In this document: positions 26,277 through 34,461 of the stretch, in pieces | Position numbering within the stretch: the first letter of the stretch is position 1 | How the letters are laid out: each line of letters opens with the position of its first letter | From: Anaerolineae bacterium | GTDB lineage: Bacteria > Chloroflexota > Anaerolineae > Anaerolineales > Villigracilaceae | Length of the DNA: 64,000 nt | Assembly: GCA_030123675.1 (NCBI GenBank) | Contig: JASJYH010000001.1 | Location: 57,719 to 121,718 of the forward strand | Reading direction: 5' to 3' | The notes under the pieces: generated by a model | What the model saw: only the letters and a program-made list of their open reading frames with translations | Database searches by the model: none | Told to the model about the DNA's origin: nothing | Position numbers and translations under genes: made by a program

Positions 26277-27158
26277 TTATTGGTTTAATGCCCCTGTATT
26301 CAAGATATCGATATACCAACGCAGATACTCTTCGACATGCGCCTGCCAATAAGCCTCGTTATGCTGGCCAGGATATAAATGCCACTCATGTGGGATGCCG
26401 AGCTCGGAAAGAGAATTTTCGAATTCTGTATTGAATCCCAATTCTGAATCGCTTTCGCCAGAGTCTATGAATATGTTCGGCCAGGATTCAGGTGGAATAC
26501 TTCTCAGCCAATCATATACAAAGAGCCGATCTTCACCGAATATAGCAGGAGAGTGCAGCCCTAGCGTGCCAAATAGCTCCCAGCGTTGCAAGCCAAGTCG
26601 CAAGGCCCAACCGGCACCCCGAGACATGCCCCCAATAGCACGATACTCTCGGTCGTCTCGCGTGCTGTATTGCTGGTCGATATGGGGTACCAAGCTATCT
26701 ACTAGGCGTTGACCAAAACCAGGTCCAGCTTGCACATTCCAGTACCGATCATCGGGGAACACAATAATGAGAGGTGAGGCTTCACCGCTCAAGATCAATT
26801 TGTCCACAATTGAAACGGCCCCAAGACGCACCCATTGGTCATAGGTATATGTCTGGCCGTGTAACAAATAGAGAACCGGGTACTCTACATCAGATTGATC
26901 GTCATAACACGGAGGCAAATAAATTAAATAATCCTGTGGAGGAGTAGTCTCTGAGATAACCTTCCGTTCTATGCGTCCTGGTTGGGTAAGGCAACCCAAG
27001 GGTTCTGCGGTTGGTGTGATCGTTGGTGGGGGCAAAGATGTTTGAAAAGGAGTCGCGGGGATTATGGTCGGTGTGGGACTCGCTTGATTAATTGGGGTGC
27101 AAGCCCAAAGTCCAATAAGAAGCGAGATAGGTAAAAGGGTTCGGTGTATGTAGGTCAT
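26277..27158 (-). CDS. lipoprotein of the alpha/beta-hydrolase esterase (Fes/EstD-like) family
   Basis: 293 residues. The signal peptide ends in a lipobox LIGLWAC, with Cys20 as the lipidated residue. A Thr/Pro-rich stalk (about 25-55) leads to an esterase domain: DYLIYLPPCYDDQSDVEYPVLYLLHGQ (oxyanion region), nucleophile elbow GGMSRGAG near residue 175, an Asp near SGESD, and HEWHLYPGQHNEAYW with the likely catalytic His. Comparable to enterochelin-esterase-like and putative esterase families; substrate unknown. Ends 16 bp before gatC begins. Confidence 0.85.
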   Translation of the reverse strand: MTYIHRTLLPISLLIGLWACTPINQASPTPTIIPATPFQTSLPPPTITPTAEPLGCLTQPGRIERKVISETTPPQDYLIYLPPCYDDQSDVEYPVLYLLHGQTYTYDQWVRLGAVSIVDKLILSGEASPLIIVFPDDRYWNVQAGPGFGQRLVDSLVPHIDQQYSTRDDREYRAIGGMSRGAGWALRLGLQRWELFGTLGLHSPAIFGEDRLFVYDWLRSIPPESWPNIFIDSGESDSELGFNTEFENSLSELGIPHEWHLYPGQHNEAYWQAHVEEYLRWYIDILNTGALNQ

Positions 27159-27171
27159 TCTATTTAATTGC

Positions 27172-27201
27172 TTGACGATTATTCAACCTTGGCATTATAC
27201 T
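27172..27201 (+). promoter_or_regulatory. promoter of tRNA-Pro
   Basis: TTGACG at 27172-27177 and TATACT at 27196-27201, 18 bp apart, place the start about 5-10 nt before the tRNA 5' end. Confidence 0.7.
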
Positions 27202-27210
27202 CGGCTCGCT

Positions 27211-27286
27211 CGGGGTGTAGCGCAGTTGGCAGCGCACCGCGTTTGGGACGCGGGGGTCGGCGGTTCGAGTCCGCCCACCCCGACCA
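27211..27286 (+). tRNA. tRNA-Pro (anticodon UGG), CCA encoded
   Basis: Cloverleaf folds fully: acceptor CGGGGTG pairs with CACCCCG, D arm GCGC...GCGC, anticodon stem CCGCG/CGCGG with loop TTTGGGA (anticodon TGG), T arm GGCGG-TTCGAGT-CCGCC. Discriminator A and a genomic CCA follow at 27283-27286. It is flanked by its own promoter and a terminator. Confidence 0.96.
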
Positions 27287-27288
27287 TC

Positions 27289-27318
27289 AAACCGCTGATC
27301 ATTATGGTCTGCGGTTTT
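27289..27318 (+). terminator. terminator of tRNA-Pro
   Basis: AAACCGC at 27289-27295 pairs with GCGGTTT at 27311-27317, ending in a TTTT run. The longer loop can form a weak inner stem. Confidence 0.7.
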
Positions 27319-27387
27319 CCCTATTTTGGGTCCGGTGGTGATTGAATTTGACATTCACCTTTGTGCTAAAATAACCTTGGAGGCCTC

Positions 27388-27696
27388 ATGGCTAAGAAAT
27401 TCGATGGAGTGATCGTAGCGGTCCGTTACAATCGTGATGGACAGGTAAACTTGTTGCGCGTTTATAAACTTAGGGGGGCAACCTATTCGGACCTTGTTTT
27501 GCTTGACCGCGAGACGGTACTTACGCAACTCAAAAGTGGCAAAGTTTACACGATTGGTAAACGTAAAGAATTTATGGCCAGCACATTTGAATATGGTAAA
27601 GAAGTTACAGCTATTAGAAAAAACGGTAAGGACTTTATAACCACTCGAGAAACTGTCTCAAATCGGGATGATTTGGAAGAGACCCCATCTTTTTAA
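27388..27696 (+). CDS. conserved hypothetical protein, 102 aa
   Basis: Basic, beta-rich 102-residue protein with no signal or membrane segment (FDGVIVAVRYNRDGQVNLLRVYKLRGATYSDLVLLDRETVLTQLK...). I do not recognise a named domain. Start ATG has a GGAGG site 7 nt upstream. An extended -10 element (TGCTAAAAT, just upstream of 27375) preceded by a TTGACA about 13 bp away probably drives it. The next gene follows after 26 bp. Confidence 0.65.
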   Translation: MAKKFDGVIVAVRYNRDGQVNLLRVYKLRGATYSDLVLLDRETVLTQLKSGKVYTIGKRKEFMASTFEYGKEVTAIRKNGKDFITTRETVSNRDDLEETPSF

Positions 27697-27722
27697 TAAT
27701 CCAAAAATAATATCATTTTCTA

Positions 27723-28517
27723 ATGAAATTAATTGATAAGACCCCCCTGCTAAACGAAAAAGGTGAAATAGGGTTCATCCAGCGAATACAAGGCTCGCTC
27801 AGGTATGGTTTCGATTGGTACCCTGAATTAGAGGCTCAAAAGTTTGTCCTTACACAGTTAAATCGTGGGCTGGCCAAGGGTAATACAGTAATCCGTAACC
27901 ATACACTTGGAGCCAGTGGGATTATATTGCCTTTAGCGCTGATTGGGCCGGCGGGGATTTTTGCATTACTTGTTACAAACTTAAGGGGCACTTTTCAGGC
28001 AAAGGGAGATAGTTGGGGCACTCTTTCTGAGACATCATTTCAACCTGCACGTATTAATTTGCTATCCCGTACAGAACGGTTGGCGAAAGCTCTACAAGTG
28101 TATGTGGAACGCCTCGGCATTACTCTTCCACAACCAGTTGAACCCATATTGCTGACCGCTAATCCAGGTATGCATGTCGAATCGGTTCGTCCGATTGTAA
28201 ATGTGGTAATGGCAGATGCTGTGGAGCGTTGGGCTGCTTCGCTTGGCAAATCCTCACCGGTCTTTACCGTAGAGAGTGCCTTTGAGATCGCAGACCGAAT
28301 AGTCAATCCTAACTCTGCCCAACAGGCAGCCGAAGGCGTCGAAATTCCTGCAGAAACGGGTGATTCAAGTGATGCATTTTCTATGGACTCTCAAACAACC
28401 AAAACGAAACGCGTTATGGGTATGACAGTACCTCAACTTGCGTTATTGGGTGGAATGTTTCTTTTTGAGATTTGTTTAATTATTGGCTTTGGCTTAATAA
28501 TATTTTCTAATTCGTAA
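27723..28517 (+). CDS. hypothetical protein with degenerate NERD-like domain and C-terminal membrane helix
   Basis: 264 residues. Residues about 38-105 recall the nuclease-related (NERD) pattern: a helix, then a strand (TVIRNHTLG), then GPAGIFALLVTNLRGTFQAKGDSW, where active NERD domains have an Asp-rich strand and an E-x-K. Those acidic and Lys positions appear lost (LLVTN), so if related it is probably inactive. A hydrophobic helix at about 237-260 ends the protein. Function unknown; the NERD relation is my inference. Confidence 0.55.
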   Translation: MKLIDKTPLLNEKGEIGFIQRIQGSLRYGFDWYPELEAQKFVLTQLNRGLAKGNTVIRNHTLGASGIILPLALIGPAGIFALLVTNLRGTFQAKGDSWGTLSETSFQPARINLLSRTERLAKALQVYVERLGITLPQPVEPILLTANPGMHVESVRPIVNVVMADAVERWAASLGKSSPVFTVESAFEIADRIVNPNSAQQAAEGVEIPAETGDSSDAFSMDSQTTKTKRVMGMTVPQLALLGGMFLFEICLIIGFGLIIFSNS

Positions 28518-28523
28518 CTAGCT

Positions 28524-29255
28524 TTGTCGCCACCGTTTCTATCAATCATAATCCCTGCGTATAACGAAGAGCGCCGTCTGCCCCATTCGTTGGAGCAGAT
28601 TTTTACATTCCTGAATTCACAAGATTATTCCGCTGAAGTGCTGGTCATCGAAAATGGCAGCAGCGATTCAACCTTTGAAACTGTTCGCAAGATTACAAAA
28701 ACCTATAAGAATCTGCGCGTATTTCAAGAGCCACAAAGGGGCAAAGGCAAAGCTGTCCGATTAGGAATGCTCAAAGCAAAAGGAAAATACCGATTTATTT
28801 GTGATGCTGACCTTTCCATGCCAATTGAGGAAATTTCAAAATTTTTGCCCCCAAACTTGAATGACTTTGATATCGCGATTGCTTCCCGAGAAGCCCCAGG
28901 TGCTGTCCGCATAAATGAGCCGAGCTATCGTCACTTTACTGGCCGAATTTTCAATGCGTTTATTCATTGGTTGGTATTGCCAGACTTACAAGACACGCAG
29001 TGTGGATTCAAATGTTTCCGTGGGCCAATAGCCGAAGACCTTTTTCGTTTTCAAACGCTCAATGGTTGGACATTTGATGTGGAAATATTATTCATAGCAC
29101 GGCAACGGGGATATAGTATTATTGAAATACCAATTCATTGGTATTTCAAAAGAGAAACAAAGATAAGTGTAATCCGTGATTCCTGGAAAATGTTTCTTGA
29201 TTTGATAACTATCCGTCGTAATGCTAGGCGCGGGGTATATGGCATCAAAGAATGA
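28524..29255 (+). CDS. family 2 glycosyltransferase (dolichyl/polyprenyl-phosphate sugar transferase-like)
   Basis: 243 residues from a TTG start 6 bp after the preceding stop; no ATG fits the N-terminus. GT-A fold marks: LSIIIPAYNEERRLPHSL, VIENGSSDSTF, GKGKAVRLGM, the DAD motif in ICDADLSMP, and DTQCGFKCFRG. This combination is typical of ALG5/Dpm1-like enzymes that load glucose or mannose on a lipid phosphate carrier. Acceptor and sugar unproven. Its 3' end overlaps rnhB. Confidence 0.88.
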   Translation: MSPPFLSIIIPAYNEERRLPHSLEQIFTFLNSQDYSAEVLVIENGSSDSTFETVRKITKTYKNLRVFQEPQRGKGKAVRLGMLKAKGKYRFICDADLSMPIEEISKFLPPNLNDFDIAIASREAPGAVRINEPSYRHFTGRIFNAFIHWLVLPDLQDTQCGFKCFRGPIAEDLFRFQTLNGWTFDVEILFIARQRGYSIIEIPIHWYFKRETKISVIRDSWKMFLDLITIRRNARRGVYGIKE

Positions 29256-29868
29256 CCTGCCAAATATAAAATACGAACAGACATTATGGCGAGCTGGACT
29301 CTTATGCGTTGCTGGAGTGGATGAGGCCGGGCGCGGAGCCCTAGCCGGGCCAGTTGCGGTTGGAATTGTTGTTCTGCCCCCGAACAAGCCGCATCTCCTC
29401 CGCGCTCTAGCCTGCGTGCGCGATTCCAAGCAATTGACCGCACTTCAGCGGAACCATTGCGCTCCGCTGATAAAATCCATGGCAGAAGAATGGAGGGTGG
29501 GCTTTACTTCTGCTGAAGATATTGACTTAATTGGTATTGTGGCGGCGACCCGCCTGGCGGCAACAAAAGCGCTGAGATCCTTAAACCAAAACCCAGATTA
29601 TTTACTAACTGATTTTCGGCTTGATCTTCCGGAAATTGAAACGCCTCAAACCTCGCTCGTCAAAGGTGATGTGTGCTGTTTGAGCATTGCCGCTGCCTCG
29701 ATTTTGGCCAAAACGACACGTGACGCATTGATGTGTGAAATTGATGAACAGTATCCGGGTTATGGATTGGGACAAAACAAAGGGTATGGGACTCAAGCAC
29801 ATCGGACCTCAATCATTGGATCTGGGTATTCAGCTGTACACAGAAAATCATTTTCCCTAAAGGCATAA
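29239..29868 (+). CDS. rnhB: ribonuclease HII
   Basis: 209 residues from ATG 29239 (MASKNDLPN...), overlapping the glycosyltransferase end by 17 bp; an ATG six codons earlier (29221) is an alternative. RNase HII removes ribonucleotides and RNA primers from DNA. GVDEAGRGALAGPV carries the paired catalytic Asp-Glu, RDSKQL and LLTDF follow, and KGDVCCLSIAAASILAKTTRD contains the further metal ligands. YGLGQNKGYGT and H-R-SF near the end complete the family pattern. Confidence 0.94.
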   Translation: MASKNDLPNIKYEQTLWRAGLLCVAGVDEAGRGALAGPVAVGIVVLPPNKPHLLRALACVRDSKQLTALQRNHCAPLIKSMAEEWRVGFTSAEDIDLIGIVAATRLAATKALRSLNQNPDYLLTDFRLDLPEIETPQTSLVKGDVCCLSIAAASILAKTTRDALMCEIDEQYPGYGLGQNKGYGTQAHRTSIIGSGYSAVHRKSFSLKA

Positions 29869-29912
29869 CGGGCCTATGTTGCTGTGTTTAGAATAGTCAA
29901 AATTTATTTAAA

Positions 29913-30012
29913 TTAGCTTTTTTTACACATGCAGTATTTTGTAATTTCCTCTGTAATTGCAGGGATGGTCGCCAGTCCTATCACAATCAGCCATTCGTTC
30001 TCGAACAGTTTG
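29913..30012 (-). pseudogene. possible remnant of a second P-type ATPase C-terminus
   Basis: In a shifted frame directly after the P-type ATPase stop, the minus strand encodes a segment containing FENEWLIVIGLATIPAITEE and then ITK, which resembles the final transmembrane helix and basic end of Ca-ATPases. The intact gene already has its own final helix. A recombination relic is possible; chance hydrophobic coding cannot be excluded. Confidence 0.25.
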
Positions 30013-32769
30013 TTAGTGAGCAACAGCCTTACGCCGTAAGAACCATTTTTCCAGCTCGACGCCCCAGAAAACAACCGTGCTGAGCGCCAGACTGACCGCC
30101 AAATCTGCAAACGACATACCAGTTGTCGTGAAAACTTCCTGCATAAAAGGCACATAGACGACAGCCATCTGTAATGCGAATGTTAGTATCACTGCGCCAA
30201 GCAGTGCTTTATTTGTGAATAACCCGGATGTGAACAATGATTCTTTCCCCGATCGGATTGCCAGGGCGTGCCCCATTTGAGACAGGGTCAGCGTGGTGAA
30301 AACCATGGTCTGCCAGGCAGGGTCTTCGGCTCTCCAGAACCAGAAACCCATGCCTAGTGAAACAAATCCCATTAGCAAACCCACCCACAGAATATGGCGT
30401 CCCATACCACGGCCAAAGATGTTTTCTTTGGGATGATACGGTGTGCGGGTCATGGTATCCCGCTCGGCGGGCTCAAATGCTAGCGCCAGCCCCGGCAGGC
30501 CATCGGTAACGAGGTTGATCCACAATATTTGCAGAGGCAATAGCGGAAGCGGCATGCCCAGGAACGGAGCGAATAACATTGTCCAGATCTCGCCTGAATT
30601 TGAAGTCATCGTGTATTTGATGAATTTTCGAATGTTGTCATAGATGGTGCGCCCTTCTTCAACCGCGGCGACAATAGTTGCGAAGTTATCATCCAACAAG
30701 ACCATATCTGAGGCTTCTTTAGATACGTCTGTGCCTGTGTTTCCCATGGCCACGCCGATGACGGCCTTTTTTAGCGCTGGCGCATCGTTTACGCCGTCAC
30801 TGATCATGTAAACAATAAGGCCTTTTTCTTGTAAAGCCTGCACAATTCTGAGCTTATGTTCGGGAGACACGCGCGCGTAGACCGAAACATGCTCCACAAC
30901 AGATTCCAACTCTTTATCTGTCATACGGGCCAGTTCCTGCCCGGTTATGATTGATCCGTTGGTGCCGATGCCAAGATCTCTGGCAATGTATTGGGCGGTC
31001 AACGGATGATCGCCTGTAATCATGACAGGTCGGATACCGGCTGTGCGGCAAGTTTGTACTGAGGCTTTCACTTCAGGGCGAGGCGGGTCAATCATGGCAA
31101 TCAACCCAATGAAGGTGAGTTTGGTTTCAAGCGCACTCTCATCCCCATTTTTGGGCAGAGAATCCAGCGGGCGGAATGCAACCCCAAGCACTCGCTGCCC
31201 ATCCTGGGCTAGGCGGTCGTTTGAATCTAGAATGCGCTGACGATGTTCGTCAGTAAGGGGCACAGCGCTGTCACCCGACCAAACCTGGGTGGTGATATCC
31301 ATCATCACGTCAATGGCGCCTTTACAGAACAAGACATAGGGCGCGCTGCGCCAGGGTGCGTCGGTCTGGTCTGGGTTCAAAGTCAAACGATGGACTGTGC
31401 TCATGCGTTTGCGATCAGAACTAAAAGGCGTTTCAGCCACACGCGGCCAGCGCTGATCGAGTTCGTTCTTCAACAAGCCCAATCGCGCAGCAGCAATTAC
31501 CATGGCGCCTTCAGTCGGGTCACCAATGGCTTTGAAGACGCTGGTGTTAGTTTCCAGCACTGCATCGTTACACAATGCAGCCGATTTGAGCAGTAATCCC
31601 AGGCTTCGGACAGTTGGTTTTTCTTTTTGGGCTAGTTCTGCATCCAGCACAGGTATGCCCTTTTTCAGCAGCGTCTCAATGCTTCGCGTTTCACCGAGCA
31701 CGTCCAACACTGTAACAGTCATCCGATTTTCAGTAAGTGTGCCTGTTTTGTCTGAGCAAATCACGGTTACAGAGCCCAAGGTTTCAACCGCGGGCAATTT
31801 GCGGATCAGTGCCCGGCGTTTCAACATACGCTGCGCGCCCAAGGCCAGCGAAATGGTCACCACGGCAGGTAAGCCTTCTGGCACTGCTGCTACGGCCATG
31901 CTAATGGCAGTCAAGAACATGAGTTTTACATCTTCACCCCGCAGCAGGCCCAGAACAAAAACCACACTAACAAGGGCAATGGCCGCCACTGCCAAACCCC
32001 GTCCAAGTTGTTCCAGACGACGTTGTAAGGGGGTTGGTTTCCGCTTGACAGATTGGATCATTTCAGCGATTCGGCCCAGCTCTGTATTCATGCCGATTTC
32101 AGTAACCACAGCTGTACCACGCCCATAGGTGATAGTCGTTCCCATGTAAATCATATTGCGTCGGTCGCCGAGAGGCAAATGTTCCTGATCGAGCGGCACA
32201 ACATGTTTCTCAACGGGTTCAGATTCTCCGGTCAGGGCCGCTTCATGCACGCGCAGATTTATGTTTTCCAGAAGACGGGCGTCTGCCGGGGCAAACCCGC
32301 CGGCTTCCAGCAGCACAATATCGCCGGGCACAAGCTCTCGCGCTGAAATTTCGAGCACATGTCCATTGCGGCGTACCTTTACAACTGGAACTGCTAATTT
32401 TCGCAAGGCTGCCATAGCTTTTTCAGCTCGATATTCCTGTGTAAATCCCAAAATGGCGTTTAAAATGACAATTGCCATGATCGCAATGGCATCTTTATAG
32501 TCACCCAGAGCTGCAGAAATGATAGCAGCAATGATCAAGATGACAACCATGATGGCGGTCATTTGTTCCCACAAAATGGCCCATCGGCTTTTTATGCCGC
32601 GTTCGATCAGTTCATTCAAGCCATAAATGGCGCGTTTTTCGGCTATCGATTTTTGTGTCAGCCCCTGTTCGGAACCACCAAGTTGTTCAAGGGCAGCCTG
32701 TGCTGATAAAGTGTGCCACTTTATCTCTACCGGGCTTGCTGGTTCTTTTTCATTTGAATTTGCATTCAT
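30013..32769 (-). CDS. P-type cation ATPase (type II, Ca/Mn-like), riboswitch controlled
   Basis: 918 residues. Cation_ATPase N-terminal domain; actuator TGES at 180-183; PEGLP at 297-301 in transmembrane helix 4 (Ca/Mn site type); phosphorylation site DKTGTLT with Asp340; GDP and MITGDHP motifs in the nucleotide and phosphorylation domains; and the hinge DGVNDAPALKKA. About ten membrane helices. Sequence alone fits SERCA/PMR1-like calcium or manganese pumps. The yybP-ykoY element upstream senses Mn2+ in characterised cases, which favours a role in exporting Mn2+ (or Ca2+/Mn2+). Single-gene transcript. Confidence 0.93.
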   Translation of the reverse strand: MNANSNEKEPASPVEIKWHTLSAQAALEQLGGSEQGLTQKSIAEKRAIYGLNELIERGIKSRWAILWEQMTAIMVVILIIAAIISAALGDYKDAIAIMAIVILNAILGFTQEYRAEKAMAALRKLAVPVVKVRRNGHVLEISARELVPGDIVLLEAGGFAPADARLLENINLRVHEAALTGESEPVEKHVVPLDQEHLPLGDRRNMIYMGTTITYGRGTAVVTEIGMNTELGRIAEMIQSVKRKPTPLQRRLEQLGRGLAVAAIALVSVVFVLGLLRGEDVKLMFLTAISMAVAAVPEGLPAVVTISLALGAQRMLKRRALIRKLPAVETLGSVTVICSDKTGTLTENRMTVTVLDVLGETRSIETLLKKGIPVLDAELAQKEKPTVRSLGLLLKSAALCNDAVLETNTSVFKAIGDPTEGAMVIAAARLGLLKNELDQRWPRVAETPFSSDRKRMSTVHRLTLNPDQTDAPWRSAPYVLFCKGAIDVMMDITTQVWSGDSAVPLTDEHRQRILDSNDRLAQDGQRVLGVAFRPLDSLPKNGDESALETKLTFIGLIAMIDPPRPEVKASVQTCRTAGIRPVMITGDHPLTAQYIARDLGIGTNGSIITGQELARMTDKELESVVEHVSVYARVSPEHKLRIVQALQEKGLIVYMISDGVNDAPALKKAVIGVAMGNTGTDVSKEASDMVLLDDNFATIVAAVEEGRTIYDNIRKFIKYTMTSNSGEIWTMLFAPFLGMPLPLLPLQILWINLVTDGLPGLALAFEPAERDTMTRTPYHPKENIFGRGMGRHILWVGLLMGFVSLGMGFWFWRAEDPAWQTMVFTTLTLSQMGHALAIRSGKESLFTSGLFTNKALLGAVILTFALQMAVVYVPFMQEVFTTTGMSFADLAVSLALSTVVFWGVELEKWFLRRKAVAH

Positions 32770-32806
32770 TCGTTTCTCTTCAAACTCCTTAATTTTTTAC
32801 GACTTA

Positions 32807-32840
32807 ATAAAAAGACCACCACGAATATTCGTGGTGGTCT
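32807..32840 (-). terminator. riboswitch expression-platform terminator
   Basis: A perfect 28-nt palindrome (32813-32840, arms AGACCACCACGAAT/ATTCGTGGTGGTCT) is followed on the minus strand by TTTTTATT. Its 5' arm begins with the GAGACC end of the riboswitch aptamer, so ligand-stabilised aptamer pairing would compete with terminator formation. About 40 nt lie between it and the ATPase start. Confidence 0.85.
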
Positions 32841-32938
32841 CGCCATCGATTATGAACACGCATGAGCTACCGAGAGCATTTTGCTCTGTCCTGACGGCAG
32901 CTCATCCTGCGGGAAAGCAGGCGGCTACTCCCCATCCA
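32830..32938 (-). promoter_or_regulatory. yybP-ykoY manganese riboswitch aptamer
   Basis: On the minus strand the leader contains GGGGAGTAGC (32926-32935 region), then a GC-rich hairpin CCTGC..GCAGG, GAGCTGCCGTCA, a second hairpin (GAGC..GCTC with GGTAGCTC), and a closing GGCGAGACC. The GGGGAGTAGC, GCTGCCGTCA and GAGACC blocks, in that order, are the hallmarks of the yybP-ykoY family. It sits between a promoter and an intrinsic terminator ahead of a P-type ATPase, a common target class for this riboswitch. Boundaries are approximate. Confidence 0.85.
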
Positions 32939-32943
32939 CGGTT

Positions 32944-32973
32944 AGTGTACACTATTGGTTAAAATGCTGTCAA
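32944..32973 (-). promoter_or_regulatory. promoter of riboswitch-ATPase transcript
   Basis: Minus-strand TTGACA (32968-32973) and TACACT (32944-32949) with 18-bp spacing put the start near 32937, immediately ahead of the aptamer. Confidence 0.75.
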
Positions 32974-33130
32974 GTCAAAATCACAGCCATATATGGAACT
33001 GCAATTTCAGAGGCTGCTATCAAAGGAGTGAACACGCACTCTTGCATCAGCAATATAAAGTCCATAATAAACCCAAAAAGCAAGGGCCAGTTCAATGTGA
33101 GTTTGTTTCTGACTTAAATATTTGAAAAAT

Positions 33131-33160
33131 AAAAACTTGCCAAGGTGCTGATGGCAAGTT
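33131..33160 (-). terminator. terminator of tRNA-Leu
   Basis: Minus-strand AACTTGCCA and TGGCAAGTT form a 9-bp stem around a CAGCACCT-like loop, followed by TTTATTTTT. It lies 55 nt downstream of the tRNA. Confidence 0.85.
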
Positions 33161-33214
33161 GTCCCCTGTATTCTTTATTAAATCTTTTCCGATTTTTAGC
33201 AAAGGGCAGTATAA

Positions 33215-33296
33215 TGCCGAAGGTGGGAATCGAACCCACACTCCCGAAGGAACACGAGTTTGAGTCGTGCGCGTCTGCCAGTTCCGCCACTTCGGC
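33215..33296 (-). tRNA. tRNA-Leu (anticodon CAA), CCA not encoded
   Basis: Acceptor GCCGAAG pairs with CTTCGGC; D arm GCG...CGC; anticodon stem CACGA/TCGTG with loop CTCAAAC (anticodon CAA); a long variable arm (TTCCTTCGGGAGT) typical of class II tRNAs; T arm GTGGG-TTCGATT-CCCAC; discriminator A. The genome continues TTAT, so CCA must be added enzymatically, unlike tRNA-Pro in this window. Confidence 0.96.
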
Positions 33297-33308
33297 TGAA
33301 GCACCGCA

Positions 33309-33337
33309 AGTATACTCACCTCCAGGAACAGGGTCAA
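33309..33337 (-). promoter_or_regulatory. promoter of tRNA-Leu, abutting the ychF start
   Basis: Minus-strand TTGACC (33332-33337) and TATACT (33309-33314), 17 bp apart. The -35 box ends one base before the divergent ychF ATG, so it overlaps the ychF ribosome binding region. Confidence 0.75.
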
Positions 33338-33338
33338 G

Positions 33339-34397
33339 ATGAAACTAGGAATTATTGGTTTACCGCAATCTGGAAAGACCACAATCTTTAACGCATTAAC
33401 ACGAGGGGATACCCCAACTACCTCATCAGCCGGTCGCTTTGAGATCCATATCGCAGTAGTAGATGTGCCCGATGCGCGGGTTGATAAACTCTCTAATATG
33501 TTCAATCCAAAAAAGACCGTCTTCGCCAAAGTTACCTATGTTGATATCGCTGGGTTGGAAGGTGGTGCCGCAAAAGGCGGCATTTCCGGTCAATTGCTCA
33601 ACCAATTGGCGCAAATGGACGGTTTTATTAATGTTGTGCGTTATTTCGAGAGCGAAATAGTTCCACACTCTGCAGGCTCAGTCGACCCGGGCCGTGATGT
33701 GGCAACCATGGTGAGTGAATTGCTAATCAACGATTTGATCGCCATTGAGCGCAAGTTAGAGCGTCTAGCAGATGAGAAGCGAAAAGGCGGCTCAGACAAA
33801 ACTGTTGTCGAACGTCAGATCGGGCTCTTTGAACGGCTGCAGGCGGATTTATCTGAGAATAATCCATTGCGAGCCATGGAATTCACTCCAGATGAAGTAA
33901 AGGAACTCTCAAATTATGGCTTGCTCTCGAGCAAACCTATTCTGACTGTGTTTAATTTAGGCGATGGGCAGGCCCCTCCTGAAATCGAACTCGATCATGC
34001 TTCAGTGGCTTTGCAAGGCAAACTTGAGATGGAGCTTGCACAACTGCCACCCGAAGATGCTGCTGAATTTATGAAAGAGTATGGGATCGAGGAACTCAGC
34101 CTGAGCGTGATGATCGGCCTGTCATATGACCTGTTGCAATTGCAATCTTTTTTCACAGTTGGCGAGGATGAGGTCCGGGCCTGGTCAATACGACGGGGCG
34201 CATCAGCGCACGAAGCTGCGGGCGAGATTCATACCGATTTGCAGAAAGGATTCATCCGTGCCGAAGTGATTCCCGCGCTCGAATTGATTGAACTGGGTGG
34301 GATGAATGAGGCCAAGGCCAAAGGCAAATTGCGGCTCGAAGGAAAAGAATACCTGGTTAAGGATGGCGACATAGTCCATATAAGGTTCAACCTCTAA
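33339..34397 (+). CDS. ychF: YchF/OLA1-family nucleotide-binding protein
   Basis: 352 residues. P-loop GLPQSGKTT at residues 6-14, VDIAGL switch II region, and the C-terminal TGS-like domain (VRAWSIRRGASAHEAAGEIHTDLQKGFIRAEVI, then DGDIVHIRFNL) are clear YchF marks. These proteins hydrolyse ATP or GTP and associate with ribosomes. The usual specificity motif NxxE reads NLGD (VFNLGD), a conservative change. Slightly shorter than E. coli YchF (363). Divergent from tRNA-Leu. Confidence 0.92.
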   Translation: MKLGIIGLPQSGKTTIFNALTRGDTPTTSSAGRFEIHIAVVDVPDARVDKLSNMFNPKKTVFAKVTYVDIAGLEGGAAKGGISGQLLNQLAQMDGFINVVRYFESEIVPHSAGSVDPGRDVATMVSELLINDLIAIERKLERLADEKRKGGSDKTVVERQIGLFERLQADLSENNPLRAMEFTPDEVKELSNYGLLSSKPILTVFNLGDGQAPPEIELDHASVALQGKLEMELAQLPPEDAAEFMKEYGIEELSLSVMIGLSYDLLQLQSFFTVGEDEVRAWSIRRGASAHEAAGEIHTDLQKGFIRAEVIPALELIELGGMNEAKAKGKLRLEGKEYLVKDGDIVHIRFNL

Positions 34398-34461
34398 ATT
34401 GTTGTAGCATCATTATTTAGACCAACAGGGGATTCGTGCAAACTGACAAACAGGAGAAGGT

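Noticed and set aside
32881..33117. Open frame of 78 codons on the plus strand between the ATPase and tRNA-Leu
   Set aside because: It runs antisense through the riboswitch and promoter, and has no ribosome binding site or recognisable sequence.
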